A DNA stretch of 64,000 bases, from assembly GCF_900103525.1 (NCBI RefSeq), contig NZ_FNHN01000001.1, forward strand, positions 62,001-126,000. The letters are read 5' to 3'. This DNA is from Bacillus sp. OK048 (GTDB lineage: Bacteria; Bacillota; Bacilli; Bacillales; Cytobacillaceae). The notes beneath the pieces were generated by a model. It was not told the DNA's origin. It saw nothing but the letters and a program-made list of their open reading frames with translations, and made no database searches. Numbering within the stretch: the first letter of the stretch is position 1; each line of letters opens with the position of its first letter. The position numbers were made by a program, and so were the translations under genes. Positions 18,045 through 26,898 of the stretch are shown in pieces.

Positions 18045-18821
18045 TTACCTCTCGATAAAATATTCATTTATCAAAAATGACATCCGGAGCAGCTTGTCCT
18101 TTTGTGATAAGCTTTCCGAGAGTGAAAGGACTGGAGTATTCGCCTCGGGAAATCGACCGCTCCACTCCATAGGCATCCATCCTCGTCTAAGGCGAACGAC
18201 CTGCTGATTAGACTGATTCAATACACGCTCGTCCATAAAGGTTGTTGATCCTTCAACAGATCCAATATAACGACCTGATTCATCGATGATTTCTTTCTTT
18301 TTTTTCAACCACGATCCATTTTCTTTCTTAAAACAGCCTAAATATCTCTTATTTTGATCATATACCTCAATCTTTACGTGATTTATTTTAAAAAAACCAA
18401 CGGCCTGATTTTGACGATTAAAAAGCGCATAAATTCTTGGTTTCTTGAATAGAAGAAACCCCTTTTGCCGGTATTTCTTTATTAAACCTGCTTGGTGACC
18501 ATCCGGAAAGAATAGTTGCAGGCTAGATTTTTGATGATTCATAAAAACAACTACAAGGTGTCTGGCTTCAAATATATTTTGATAATAGCTTTCTGATTGC
18601 AACATATTACGTCCGATCGCCATCGATTGTTTCATCCTAAAAAGATAGATTTGAAAGCTAATAAAGCTGTATACAATAAAAGGTATCGTCAATAACATCA
18701 TTTGTTTGTTTTGAAAGTAATATAGATTCCCTACTGCAATCACGATAGCAGGAACGAGTGCGGCAATGCTTCCATTTAAATTTAAATTAGCCGTACCACG
18801 GTAAAATTGATCTATTTTCAT
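18045..18821 (-). CDS. Membrane-anchored protein of unknown function
   Basis: A 258-residue protein. Two hydrophobic segments near residues 18-37 and 42-62 are followed by a long, basic, beta-rich region with repeating aromatic patterns (GFLLFKKPRIYALFNRQNQ, VGFFKINHVKIEVYD, YLGCFKKENG, YIGSVEG). Such alternating short beta strands could form a tubby-like or scramblase-like barrel, but that is only an impression. I do not recognise the family. It lies between dapF and the ABC transporter genes on the same strand with gaps of about 75 and 120 bases. Confidence 0.6.
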   Translation of the reverse strand: MKIDQFYRGTANLNLNGSIAALVPAIVIAVGNLYYFQNKQMMLLTIPFIVYSFISFQIYLFRMKQSMAIGRNMLQSESYYQNIFEARHLVVVFMNHQKSSLQLFFPDGHQAGLIKKYRQKGFLLFKKPRIYALFNRQNQAVGFFKINHVKIEVYDQNKRYLGCFKKENGSWLKKKKEIIDESGRYIGSVEGSTTFMDERVLNQSNQQVVRLRRGWMPMEWSGRFPEANTPVLSLSESLSQKDKLLRMSFLINEYFIER

Positions 18822-18940
18822 TTTGAAAACTCCTTATCTGCCCTCTTATTTTTAATTCTATTAAATATGGGCAAAAAAAATGATAGGAGTTTTACTAATA
18901 GAAAAAAAGAAGCCACCTAAATGACCTCTAGACTTACATA

Positions 18941-19720
18941 TTAAGAGGCAAGCTCTTTTTTCTTAAAAATAACTACACTTACCCATAGAAGGACAGCAAT
19001 GATGAAGATGGCCAGTAAACTTGCTGGTAGTGTCGCATCAGGAAGTTCCCCTGCTGTAAGTAGCACACTTGCATAACTTGTTAGCTGCGATGGACTCCAT
19101 TCTAATAAATGAGAAAGTACTCCGCTAATAATACTTACTATTAGGGTAAGTGCCAACGATATAAATCCCGCCATTCCTGGGGCCAATAGCGATGCACTAA
19201 AGAATACCGTTACTGTTAAAACCACTGTAAGCCACAAACCATATAAAACGTATGTTTGGAAAAATTCACCGATTGGAACCCAATCAAATAATTGTCCCGT
19301 ATAATACCAGGTTGATAGATACCCGATAAATAATGATACCCAGACTAACAAGAGAGCTCCCGCCCATTTCGATGTGACATAAGAAAAATAGGAAACCGGT
19401 TTGACTAAAATCATGGCTGCGACACCACTTTTTCTTTCACCAGCAATGACCCCCATCGTTCCAAGGACAATGATTAACACCCCAATAGTCGAGTATTGGC
19501 TAAGCCCTGAAGCTAACACAACACCTGCAGTTGGCAGCGGGATATCAATGACCGCACCTTCAGGCAGTCCACCCAATGAATCGAGAATATCCTTCATATA
19601 GTAACTCGTTAATGGCTCGGATACCCCTAATAATATAAAGGTGATTGGAACCCAGATCCATTTAAAATTCCTCCACATTTCGAGAACCTCTTTTTTAAAT
19701 AGCGTCAGCCACTGGCTCAT
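18941..19720 (-). CDS. ABC transporter permease (YxlG-like)
   Basis: A 259-residue permease with about six hydrophobic helices, belonging to the ABC-2 type family. The N-terminal FKKEVLEMWRNFKWIW and internal GERKSGVAAMILVKPVSYFSY are typical of this family's first cytosolic parts. It overlaps the upstream ATPase gene by four bases. The order small PLDc_N-like protein, ATPase, permease matches yxlE-yxlF-yxlG of B. subtilis, where the set belongs to the sigY operon. No sigY is present here. Confidence 0.8.
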   Translation of the reverse strand: MSQWLTLFKKEVLEMWRNFKWIWVPITFILLGVSEPLTSYYMKDILDSLGGLPEGAVIDIPLPTAGVVLASGLSQYSTIGVLIIVLGTMGVIAGERKSGVAAMILVKPVSYFSYVTSKWAGALLLVWVSLFIGYLSTWYYTGQLFDWVPIGEFFQTYVLYGLWLTVVLTVTVFFSASLLAPGMAGFISLALTLIVSIISGVLSHLLEWSPSQLTSYASVLLTAGELPDATLPASLLAIFIIAVLLWVSVVIFKKKELAS

Positions 19721-20625
19721 TTCCCCACCACCTTCATAAATACATCTTCTAGTGTCATACTACTGATTTCAAATTTATCGAGTTGCCAGTCAGAATCGGC
19801 AATCAACTTTAAAAATTCTCTCCTGGCCAGCTCTACATCTTTAACAAACACACTAATTCTATTTCCATCCACCATTATCGAGTGGGTTAAGGAATGATTT
19901 TTAAGTTTGCCCTCCATCTCATCGGTTTTCTTTCGGAAAATCAAGTCAATCTTTGCTTGTTGGTGCCGCTGACGCAAGTCCTCCATGGTTCCGGATTCAA
20001 CGATTTCACCCTTATGTAAAAAAAGAATTTCATCACAAACTTCTTCTGCATCATTTAAAATATGGGTGGAAAACAGAATCGTTGTCTCCTTTTTCAGACC
20101 CTCGAGAAGTTCAAGTACTTCCCTTCTGCCAAAAGGATCTAATGCGGACACGGGTTCATCGAGCATAACGAGCTGTGGACGATGAATAATGGCCTGTGCA
20201 ATTCCGAGCCTTTGTTTCATTCCTCCAGAGTATTTACCGACTCTACGGTTCTTCGCATCACTAATGCCAACAAGTTCTAAAAGTTCTAGAGAACGCGCCT
20301 TTGCTTCCTTCGTTGGTAGTCCAGCAAGTTCCCCGACATATTGAAGGAATTCCAATCCTGACATCCAGTCATAAAAAACAGGAAATTGTGGCAAGTAGCC
20401 AATCAAGTGACGAATATCCCCATCCTTTTTCGCATCACTAAAGGTGATCGTCCCTTTGGTTGGTTTCATTAGTCCTGACAGCATTCGAAGTGTTGTTGTC
20501 TTCCCAGCACCATTAGGACCTAAAAGGGCAATACACTTGCCCTTTTCCAGCTTAAAGTCCAGTCCCTTTATGACTTCATTGCCTTGGAAACTCTTTTTTA
20601 ATCCTTGAATTTGGATAAGTGACAT
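19717..20625 (-). CDS. ABC transporter ATPase (YxlF-like)
   Basis: A 302-residue nucleotide-binding protein. Walker A is GPNGAGKTT (near 35-43), the signature is YSGGMKQRLGIAQA, Walker B is LVMLDEPVSALDP, and the switch His is in FSTHILND. The C-terminal 80 residues form the accessory domain common to ABC-2 exporter ATPases. It starts at the stop of the small membrane gene (shared base) and overlaps the permease. Confidence 0.9.
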   Translation of the reverse strand: MSLIQIQGLKKSFQGNEVIKGLDFKLEKGKCIALLGPNGAGKTTTLRMLSGLMKPTKGTITFSDAKKDGDIRHLIGYLPQFPVFYDWMSGLEFLQYVGELAGLPTKEAKARSLELLELVGISDAKNRRVGKYSGGMKQRLGIAQAIIHRPQLVMLDEPVSALDPFGRREVLELLEGLKKETTILFSTHILNDAEEVCDEILFLHKGEIVESGTMEDLRQRHQQAKIDLIFRKKTDEMEGKLKNHSLTHSIMVDGNRISVFVKDVELARREFLKLIADSDWQLDKFEISSMTLEDVFMKVVGK

Positions 20626-20825
20626 TAATTATTTCTCCTTCCGATAACAAAATAAAGAATCGGTCCAAGAATATTCACAAAAATAATAATAAACACCCAA
20701 AGCAGCTTTGGACCATTGGTTTTTTCAATTCTGGATAAATCGACAAGTGAAACAATTAATAAAATGAGTTGAATAATAAATAATGGTGCAAGCAGTCCCC
20801 AGTTAAGTCCTTCTAAAAATTCCAT
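20625..20825 (-). CDS. PLDc_N-type small membrane protein (YxlE-like)
   Basis: A 66-residue protein with two hydrophobic helices and the ending FVNILGPILYFVIGRRNN, typical of the phospholipase D N-terminal (PLDc_N) small family. In B. subtilis YxlE acts as a negative regulator of SigY activity. Start at ATG 20825 with GGGGG upstream; the frame extends to 20852. It leads the three-gene ABC unit. Confidence 0.75.
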   Translation of the reverse strand: MEFLEGLNWGLLAPLFIIQLILLIVSLVDLSRIEKTNGPKLLWVFIIIFVNILGPILYFVIGRRNN

Positions 20826-20888
20826 GTTATTTCCCCCTTGTTTATTCGTCATTTATTAATATGACGTTTGAACTATAAAAACGTTCAA

Positions 20889-20918
20889 AACCCAGCAAAA
20901 AATTTTTTTTGCTGGGTT
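20889..20918 (-). terminator. Terminator after the DUF4870 gene
   Basis: Arms AACCCAGC and GCTGGGTT around an A/T-rich loop, just downstream of the 20933-21256 gene. Confidence 0.65.
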
Positions 20919-20932
20919 GAATGGGTGATATC

Positions 20933-21256
20933 TTATTTAATTATCCTGAATATCAATGGGAAATGATATTCAGATCCTTCATATGCTTTAACAGCTGCAA
21001 TGATGGTAAACACTAACGCCATAATCCCCAAAATCCATAACAGGAATATACCAACGAGGAGGATTACTAATATCCCGCTGATGATTGAATAAACTGTGTA
21101 GGAAATGAAAAAGTTAAAATATTCTTTGCCATGATGATTGATAAATGATGACTCATCCTTCTTGAGTAACCAAATAACTAGTGGACCAATAATTGGGAAA
21201 AAAAGACTAACAACATAGAGAATCGCCGCAAGTGCTCTTTCTTCACTTTTTATCAT
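20933..21256 (-). CDS. DUF4870-family membrane protein
   Basis: A 107-residue protein with three hydrophobic segments. The pattern HHGKEYFNFFISYTVY and ending YHFPLIFRII match the DUF4870 (Tic20-like) family of unknown function. A ribosome site GGGGGAATT precedes the ATG. It is a single gene with its own terminator. Confidence 0.75.
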   Translation of the reverse strand: MIKSEERALAAILYVVSLFFPIIGPLVIWLLKKDESSFINHHGKEYFNFFISYTVYSIISGILVILLVGIFLLWILGIMALVFTIIAAVKAYEGSEYHFPLIFRIIK

Positions 21257-21430
21257 TTTTTAATTCCCCCAACGGAAAATTTTTTTTCTATCTTTCCCTA
21301 ATATGTACGCTCTTTACTTTAAAAGGTTTCATCATTTTTTGAAAATTACTTATTTCCGCTATCACATCATCCGTCGTAGTTGATAAAATAATAAAAATAC
21401 TATTACAACTGTGTAGAAAGGTTATTTTGC

Positions 21431-22552
21431 ATGAAAATACTTTTAAAGAACGCAATCGTTTATCCGATTACATCTGAACCCATTCTAAACGGAGATGTCT
21501 TAATTGAAAATGGGAAAATAATAACTGTTGGAAAAAATCTTCAACCTGAATCGGCTACCAAAATCATTGACTGCCATCAATACTATCTTCTACCTGGATT
21601 CATAGATGTCCACACCCACCTTGGCCTCTATGATGAAGGAACGGGCTGGGCTGGCAATGATGCCAATGAGACGGCAGAAGCCATGACTCCACATATACGA
21701 GCAATTGACGGTGTTTACCCATTAGATCCAGCTTTTTCCGATGCGATAAAAAGTGGTATTACTACCGCACATGTCATGCCTGGCAGTGCGAATGTCATTG
21801 GAGGTACTACGTCCGTTCTTAAAACAACGGGGAAAAACGTTAAAAAAATGATTGTCCAAGAAATTTCCGGTTTGAAGATTGCATTGGGTGAAAATCCGAA
21901 AAGAATTCACAGTCAGGGGAATAATGACTCGATTACCAGAATGGGGATCATGGGAATGCTACGGGAGGCATTTTTTAATGCCTTTCATACAGATAACCCC
22001 GAGGATCTTAGAATTGCTCCACTTGTGATGGCGTTAAAGAGAGAAATTCCTGTTAGAATACATGCTCACCGTGCTGACGATATCATCACAGCATTACGAC
22101 TAGCGGAGGAATTTAACCTAGATTTAAGAATTGAACATTGTACGGAAGGACATTTAATTGCAAACGAATTAGCAGGTATGAATTTAAAAGTATCGGTTGG
22201 TCCGACTTTAACCCGAAGATCCAAAATTGAACTGAAAAATAAAACGTGGAAAACGTATCAAGAGCTCACCAATAACGGTGTCGAAGTATCGATTACAACC
22301 GATCATCCCTATACCCCGATTCAATATTTAAATATATGTGCAGCCTTGACCGTTCGCGAGGGTCTGTCAGAACAAAAAGCATTAGAAGGAATCACAATTT
22401 TACCAGCAAGGAACCTAAGGTTAGATCAACGTATCGGAAGTATTGTAAGCGGAAAAGAGGCGGATTTAGTGCTATGGAGTCACCATCCTTTTCATTATTT
22501 GGCAAAACCAAAATGGACGATGATTGGCGGTGAAATCGTTTTCTCAGAATAG
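21431..22552 (+). CDS. Metal-dependent amidohydrolase
   Basis: A 373-residue enzyme of the amidohydrolase superfamily, imidazolonepropionase-like. The metal-binding start is LPGFIDVHTHLGLY (His in VHTH near residue 61). Further ligands are expected at RIHAHRADD, IEHCTEGH and TTDHP. The C-terminal IGSIVSGKEADLVLWS closes the composite beta-sandwich. The substrate is unknown; related proteins act on cyclic amides or iminopeptides. A single gene; ATG 21431 follows AGAAAGGTT. Confidence 0.85.
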   Translation: MKILLKNAIVYPITSEPILNGDVLIENGKIITVGKNLQPESATKIIDCHQYYLLPGFIDVHTHLGLYDEGTGWAGNDANETAEAMTPHIRAIDGVYPLDPAFSDAIKSGITTAHVMPGSANVIGGTTSVLKTTGKNVKKMIVQEISGLKIALGENPKRIHSQGNNDSITRMGIMGMLREAFFNAFHTDNPEDLRIAPLVMALKREIPVRIHAHRADDIITALRLAEEFNLDLRIEHCTEGHLIANELAGMNLKVSVGPTLTRRSKIELKNKTWKTYQELTNNGVEVSITTDHPYTPIQYLNICAALTVREGLSEQKALEGITILPARNLRLDQRIGSIVSGKEADLVLWSHHPFHYLAKPKWTMIGGEIVFSE

Positions 22553-22710
22553 TAGAAATTTGTTGAAATTTGCTAAAAAATAATTACAAAAAGTTAACAA
22601 AAAACCTATTTATTTTTTTTATTTTTTCTAGTATGATACTTAAAGTGAAACCGAAATGGCCTAAAAATCTAGGGGGTAATTCACATTTATTTTCATCAAC
22701 AAAAAAAATG

Positions 22711-22817
22711 ATATAGGGAAGGCAAATGGTGCGCCACCAGTAATACCTGGTTCTAGTGGGTTCGATTCCCACCCCGAAATTTTTTAGTTTATCTGAATAA
22801 AAAATTTCGAGGGTGGG
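22711..22817 (+). ncRNA. tRNA-like leader with competing long hairpin
   Basis: Between 22720 and 22772 lie a 4-bp hairpin GGTG-CGC-CACC, a 5-bp hairpin ACCAG...CTGGT, and a textbook T-arm GTGGG-TTCGATT-CCCAC (22756-22772). There is no matching 5' acceptor strand, so it is not a functional tRNA. From 22768 to 22817 an 18-bp stem with one bulged A reuses the T-arm 3' strand (CCCACCC with GGGTGGG). The GNAT gene starts 47 bases later. No T-run follows, so it is not a simple terminator. It could be a regulatory leader or an old tRNA-derived attachment remnant. Confidence 0.5.
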
Positions 22818-22864
22818 CCGCTTCTTTAGACATGGGATCGGATTACCCAATGGAGGGAAATTCA

Positions 22865-23425
22865 ATGCTTAAGAAACGAGATCTTCATGACAGCCATGTA
22901 TTATTTGAATTAATGTCGCATCCAGATGTCTTTCCTTTTGTGCGTCAAAAATGCGCTTCTTATGAAGAATTCATATTTATGACAAAACAGACAATTGAAG
23001 CTGAAGAACGCGGTGAATGTATTTCACGGACGATTCTTGATGAATGGGGTAACCCAATTGGCACCATTAATCTTTTTGATATTGAAGATCAAGCTGGATT
23101 TTTAGGAACTTGGCTTGGCAAGCCCTATCATGGAAAAGGCTACAACAGTCCTGCAAAAGACGCTTTTTTTCAAGAAGTTTTTTACAATATGGGAATTGAA
23201 ACGATCTTTATGAGGATTCGTAAAGTGAATATCAGGTCTATTAAGGCTGCAGAAAAACTCCCTTATGTAGTGAAAGCAAATGAAACAAGAAAATCACTTT
23301 ATGAGCAGTTGAATGCTGCTGGTGATGTGTATGATTTATATGAAATACCAAAAGATCAATACACCTTCTATTTGATGAGAAACGGTGCTCCACAAGAAGA
23401 ACCTTCCCACCTGTTAGAAGCATAA
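22865..23425 (+). CDS. GNAT-family acetyltransferase
   Basis: A 186-residue N-acetyltransferase. The acetyl-CoA region is around GTWLGKPYHGKGYNSPAKDAFF (residues 83-104), followed by IETIFMRIRKVNIRSIKAAEKL, the usual RimJ/RimL-type pattern. The start is ATG 22865 with GGAGGG seven bases upstream; the frame extends to 22832. The substrate is unknown. It is preceded by the tRNA-like structured leader and ends in a terminator. Confidence 0.85.
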   Translation: MLKKRDLHDSHVLFELMSHPDVFPFVRQKCASYEEFIFMTKQTIEAEERGECISRTILDEWGNPIGTINLFDIEDQAGFLGTWLGKPYHGKGYNSPAKDAFFQEVFYNMGIETIFMRIRKVNIRSIKAAEKLPYVVKANETRKSLYEQLNAAGDVYDLYEIPKDQYTFYLMRNGAPQEEPSHLLEA

Positions 23426-23460
23426 AAGCAACCGGCTAAAAGCCGATTGCTTTTTTATTT
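23425..23460 (+). terminator. Terminator of the GNAT gene
   Basis: Arms AAAGCAACCGGCT and AGCCGATTGCTTT followed by a T-run. Confidence 0.85.
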
Positions 23461-23474
23461 TAAAAGATATTTTA

Positions 23475-23633
23475 TTAATCCGTAATATCCGGTTCGATTC
23501 CCGTATTAACCTCACTAATACCCATATGGAGCAAAAATTCATTTAGTTCCTCATTCGTTAATGTTTCAAAACGACCATCATGAAAAAATACTTGAGTTTG
23601 GTTTGGGTTAATTCGGTTCATGTTAAAACTCAT
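23475..23633 (-). CDS. Small hypothetical protein
   Basis: A 52-residue protein (MSFNMNRINPNQTQ onward) with GRFETLTNEELNEFLLHMGI and an acidic tail. An AAGGAG site lies upstream of ATG 23633; the open frame extends to 23693 with no support. The family is not recognised. It looks like one of the short conserved Bacillus proteins; no signal or membrane segment is visible. Confidence 0.55.
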   Translation of the reverse strand: MSFNMNRINPNQTQVFFHDGRFETLTNEELNEFLLHMGISEVNTGIEPDITD

Positions 23634-23731
23634 ATTCTTTGCTCCTTTCATAGATGTGCTACATCTATTATCCACAAAAGGAACACAATTCATTCCCGAA
23701 AACCGAATCTTTCAAAAATGAAACACTAAGA

Positions 23732-24520
23732 CTAATTATTTTTGGGCACCCAAGTATGAGAATACGCTTTACCGAGAACGTCCATTCCACCAGTTACAGG
23801 GATGATACTCCCAGTAATAAAATCAGATTTCTCATCAATAAGGAAGGAAATAACTCTTGAGATATCCTCCCCCGTACCTACTCTTCCTATTGGCACGGTT
23901 TCACTTTTGACGGCTTCTTCGATCCCCTTTTCCTTCCAATCAGCAACGATATCTCCTGGGCAAACCATATTCGCGGTAATTCCATTGGCTGCTTCTTCGA
24001 TCGCAATGGTTCTTGTCAGTGAAGCAAGCCCTGTTTTCGCGGCAGCATATGCAGATCGAAACACCCATCCAGGTGTATGATCCACTTTATCGAAACCCAT
24101 CGTAATAATTCTCCCCCACTGTTGCTTTCGCATAAGCGGAATAATGGCTCTCGATAAATAAAAAACAGCATTTAAATTTCCATTGATTAAGTAATTCCAC
24201 TCATCTGAAGAATAATCGGTCAATTTTTTCCTTTCATGGATATACGGTCCCGCATTATGAATAACAACATCAATAGTAGAAAATTTAGAAATGACATTTT
24301 CAACGAGGTGGGAACAATCAAGCTGATTGCCTACATCTCCTTGAATACAAATGATTTTATTCCCGTATTTTTCTTCAAGCTCCTTAGATAGAAGAATCGC
24401 TTCTTGTTTACTGTTTCGATAGTTAATCGCTAGCTGATAACCATTTTTTGCAAGCTGATAAGCGGTTTTTTTTCCTAAACCAGTAGCTCCCCCAGTAATT
24501 AACGCCGTCTTTTTTCTCAC
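23732..24520 (-). CDS. Short-chain dehydrogenase/reductase, FabG-like
   Basis: A 262-residue Rossmann enzyme. The NAD(P) loop is TGGATGLGKK (9-18), with NAG at IHNAGPY. The catalytic Tyr-Lys is YAAAKTG, but the preceding catalytic Ser position reads MGFDKVDHTPG with no obvious Ser, so the active site differs from standard SDRs. It may correspond to B. subtilis YtkK, given the nearby YtkA-like gene. The substrate is unknown. Confidence 0.8.
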   Translation of the reverse strand: MRKKTALITGGATGLGKKTAYQLAKNGYQLAINYRNSKQEAILLSKELEEKYGNKIICIQGDVGNQLDCSHLVENVISKFSTIDVVIHNAGPYIHERKKLTDYSSDEWNYLINGNLNAVFYLSRAIIPLMRKQQWGRIITMGFDKVDHTPGWVFRSAYAAAKTGLASLTRTIAIEEAANGITANMVCPGDIVADWKEKGIEEAVKSETVPIGRVGTGEDISRVISFLIDEKSDFITGSIIPVTGGMDVLGKAYSHTWVPKNN

Positions 24521-24677
24521 AAGCCATTACCCCTCAATTATTTTTTCTTTACTATATGTTTCCTAGGCTTGGACATATTTGCAAATGTAAATGTTTATTT
24601 ATAACGCATATAACTTTTATGGCATAGTATATGGTATCAATGCCCGCATGAGGGTTAGCAAAAAAGGTGGGAGAATG

Positions 24678-25145
24678 ATGTTCCCGTGGAATTTGTTTCC
24701 TTTTAATAAGGATATGAAGAATAAGCTGCAGCATATGAAGCCAGACGAAATCGATCAATTTATTAAAGGCGTAATGGGAAATATAATGTCGAGTCATTCC
24801 GGAAGTGCTCCGCTGAATCCTCAAGAGATGGTGAATCAGAATCGTTCCCAAACCTTTCAGCAGTCACCTACACTTCACTCAACCACTTTTGAATCGCATG
24901 ATTCTGTGTTTGTGAGAATACCGATTAAAGATGAGGCAACGCTAGAGAATCTTCAGATTTATCATACTGCCAATCAGTTGATGATTGAAAATATTCCGGA
25001 GAAAGATCAAAAGCATTCGATTACGCTTCCAGCTATGGTAAAAAGGAAGGGGTCATCTGCTAAATATAAAGATGGGATACTTGAAATTAAATTAATAAAA
25101 TCACATGACATCCAATATTCGCAAATCGATGTTTCTGAAATTTAA
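24678..25145 (+). CDS. Hsp20-fold spore protein, GerT/CotP-like
   Basis: A 155-residue protein. The first 75 residues are low-complexity after FPWNLFPFNKD. The C-terminal 80 residues form an alpha-crystallin-like fold (VFVRIPIKDEA, LMIENIPEKD, KRKGSSAKYKDGILEIKL). It resembles B. subtilis GerT and CotP, spore-coat-associated Hsp20 relatives. Two adjacent ATGs (24675, 24678) fit the ribosome site AAGGTGGGAG; I choose the second for spacing. Confidence 0.7.
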   Translation: MFPWNLFPFNKDMKNKLQHMKPDEIDQFIKGVMGNIMSSHSGSAPLNPQEMVNQNRSQTFQQSPTLHSTTFESHDSVFVRIPIKDEATLENLQIYHTANQLMIENIPEKDQKHSITLPAMVKRKGSSAKYKDGILEIKLIKSHDIQYSQIDVSEI

Positions 25146-25170
25146 AAGACAGCATGCTAGTGCTGTCTTT
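25145..25170. terminator. Bidirectional terminator
   Basis: Arms AAAGACAGCA and TGCTGTCTTT between convergent genes. Confidence 0.8.
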
Positions 25171-25171
25171 G

Positions 25172-25639
25172 TTAATGTCCTTCCATATCCATTTCCATTG
25201 AATCTTTTGCATCTTTTGGATCTTCAGGCTCACTCGCATTTCCGACAATGAATTCCTTTTTAGGCATATTATGCATGTCTCGAGCCGTTACGTGTGAAAT
25301 AATGTAATACGTTCCTTCTTGCTGAAATGTTTTTTCTAACCGATAAACCCCGTCTTTAGCATGTTTAACTTCAATTTTTTCGTGTTTTTCATCTTTGGCG
25401 CGCCAAATTTCAAAGGTTACCTTATCAGCATCCTCAACATTCTCGTTCCCCTGAGTAATTTTCGCTTCAAAAATAATCGGTGCATTCACCTGTCCCTTTT
25501 CAGGACTTATGGTCAATTCCACATCCACAAACTCTGGTAATTCGTCACTCTTAGCGCCATGGTCCTTGCTATTACTATTGCAGGCACTGATGACCAATAC
25601 GAAGAAAATCGATAAACTTACATATAGAAACTTTTTCAT
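25172..25639 (-). CDS. ytkA: YtkA-like lipoprotein
   Basis: A 155-residue exported protein. The N-terminus has a basic start, a hydrophobic stretch and lipobox VISAC, so Cys20 is the likely lipid-anchored residue. The body is a YtkA-like (FixH-related) beta-sandwich: VDVELTISPEKGQVNAPIIFEA and a HVTARDMHNMP segment. A His/Met-rich tail (MEMDMEGH) hints at copper binding, which is speculative. A single gene. Confidence 0.8.
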   Translation of the reverse strand: MKKFLYVSLSIFFVLVISACNSNSKDHGAKSDELPEFVDVELTISPEKGQVNAPIIFEAKITQGNENVEDADKVTFEIWRAKDEKHEKIEVKHAKDGVYRLEKTFQQEGTYYIISHVTARDMHNMPKKEFIVGNASEPEDPKDAKDSMEMDMEGH

Positions 25640-25726
25640 GTTTATTCCTCCTCAATTGCAATCTTACATACTTTCCAATATTATTGCAAAAAATAGATTT
25701 TAACAATACCAAGAAAGGAGTAACTC

Positions 25727-25969
25727 ATGACAACCCCATATAAATGCCCTAATTGCAAAACAAATCGGAGCCGGTTTAATGTTATTCAGCAAGTTTCCCA
25801 ATCGGTAAAACTTGACCCACAATCTGGTGAAGTGGTTAGAGAATACAGTGAAAATGATTTAGAGCCCTATCATATTCCCTATAATGGTCCTGATTATCGG
25901 ATTCAATGCGGTGCCTGCGGCTTAATTGAAGATGAAAGGACCTTTATTAAATTTGGCGAACAGACATGA
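25727..25969 (+). CDS. Small zinc-ribbon protein
   Basis: An 80-residue protein with CPNC near the N-terminus (residues 8-11) and CGAC near residue 61-64, forming a split zinc ribbon. AAAGGAG precedes the ATG. Homologues in Bacillus are sometimes labelled DNA alkylation repair proteins without evidence that I can see. The function is unknown. Confidence 0.65.
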   Translation: MTTPYKCPNCKTNRSRFNVIQQVSQSVKLDPQSGEVVREYSENDLEPYHIPYNGPDYRIQCGACGLIEDERTFIKFGEQT

Positions 25970-25970
25970 G

Positions 25971-26000
25971 AAAAACACCTTGCCATCAAGGTGTTTTTTC
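25971..26000. terminator. Bidirectional terminator
   Basis: Arms AAAACACCTTG and CAAGGTGTTTT with a T-run, between convergent genes. Confidence 0.85.
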
Positions 26001-26001
26001 T

Positions 26002-26823
26002 TTATTTCAGGTCATTTTCTTTTAAAAACAAATCAGAGTCTATCTTCCAAGCATCCATGGTTGAAAAACGGATTAATTGGATTTTCCCCCGATAGCTTTG
26101 ACGTCCTCTATCTTTAATAAACCAATCAATTTCAATTGGCACCTCGATACTTATTTCCTGCGTTAAATCTTCAGCAGGTAAAATCGGCATCCGGGTAATT
26201 CTAACATTTTCCACTTTTTTTAAAATCGGTTTCCAGTTCTGCTTTTGCACCGAGATTAATGATGAAATAAAGGCATCCTGCTGCTTGAAAGCGGCAATAT
26301 ACGCTTCTACTGTCTCATAGGGTGATGCCATGCTCAAGTATTCCTCTAGCTTTCCAGCAGCCTTAAAAATCATTAGCATGTGGGAAAGGTCCATGGCATT
26401 TGTGCGATGAGTGGTACTTCCATAAAAATGGATACAAAAATGCCCAGGAAAATTATTTTTTAATGCACCTCCCCCATGGGGCATACCGTGCATTGAGCCG
26501 GCAATCCATTGGTCCTTATTAATTACAACAATCGCCCGGCGTTTCCAGCTCCATTTTCCACTGTAGATTTTTTTCATAATGTTCGTATCTTTAGTGGTTA
26601 GAGGCTGTACATCGGCATGATGACTTCCCGCGCGTCTTTGAACTTTAAACCGCATTCCGGTTTCAATGTCCAGAACCGTAAACTTTGAATACTTCGGCAA
26701 CACATTATTGATTTCTTCCCAAGGCAACATTTCAATTTTGTAACTAATGTTGGTTGCAGCTTGAATTTCGTGGCCAAATAGGAGGAAAAGAATAATCATG
26801 TTGAAAACTGCTTTCTTCTTCAT
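26002..26823 (-). CDS. Secreted protein with HFCIHF-type motif
   Basis: A 273-residue protein with a signal peptide (KKKAVFNMIILFLLFGHEIQAA). The central part holds GSMHGMPHGGGALKNNFPG and GHFCIHFYGSTTH with conserved-looking His and Cys residues near 130-155, reminiscent of a catalytic His/Cys site such as that of L,D-transpeptidase-like folds. The C-terminal part resembles an NTF2-like domain. The family is not recognised. ATG 26823 follows GGGGGATAAG. It is a single gene upstream of the CobW-like gene's far end. Confidence 0.6.
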   Translation of the reverse strand: MKKKAVFNMIILFLLFGHEIQAATNISYKIEMLPWEEINNVLPKYSKFTVLDIETGMRFKVQRRAGSHHADVQPLTTKDTNIMKKIYSGKWSWKRRAIVVINKDQWIAGSMHGMPHGGGALKNNFPGHFCIHFYGSTTHRTNAMDLSHMLMIFKAAGKLEEYLSMASPYETVEAYIAAFKQQDAFISSLISVQKQNWKPILKKVENVRITRMPILPAEDLTQEISIEVPIEIDWFIKDRGRQSYRGKIQLIRFSTMDAWKIDSDLFLKENDLK

Positions 26824-26898
26824 CTTATCCCCCTTTATCATGTAAAATAACTACATTAAAAGAGTTACCTGAAGATGAAATGTTCATTCATTTTGTTT

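Noticed and set aside
22700-22780. Functional tRNA gene
   Set aside because: T-arm is good, but no 5' acceptor strand pairs with CCCGAAA, and the would-be anticodon arm has a six-base loop.
22584-22865. Minus-strand frame of 93 codons opposite the GNAT leader
   Set aside because: Its GIEPTRT-type segment is the typical antisense reading of a T-arm; no ribosome site or family support.
24591-24677. Longer start for the GerT-like protein
   Set aside because: The extension has no ribosome site; AAGGTGGGAG directly precedes 24675-24678.
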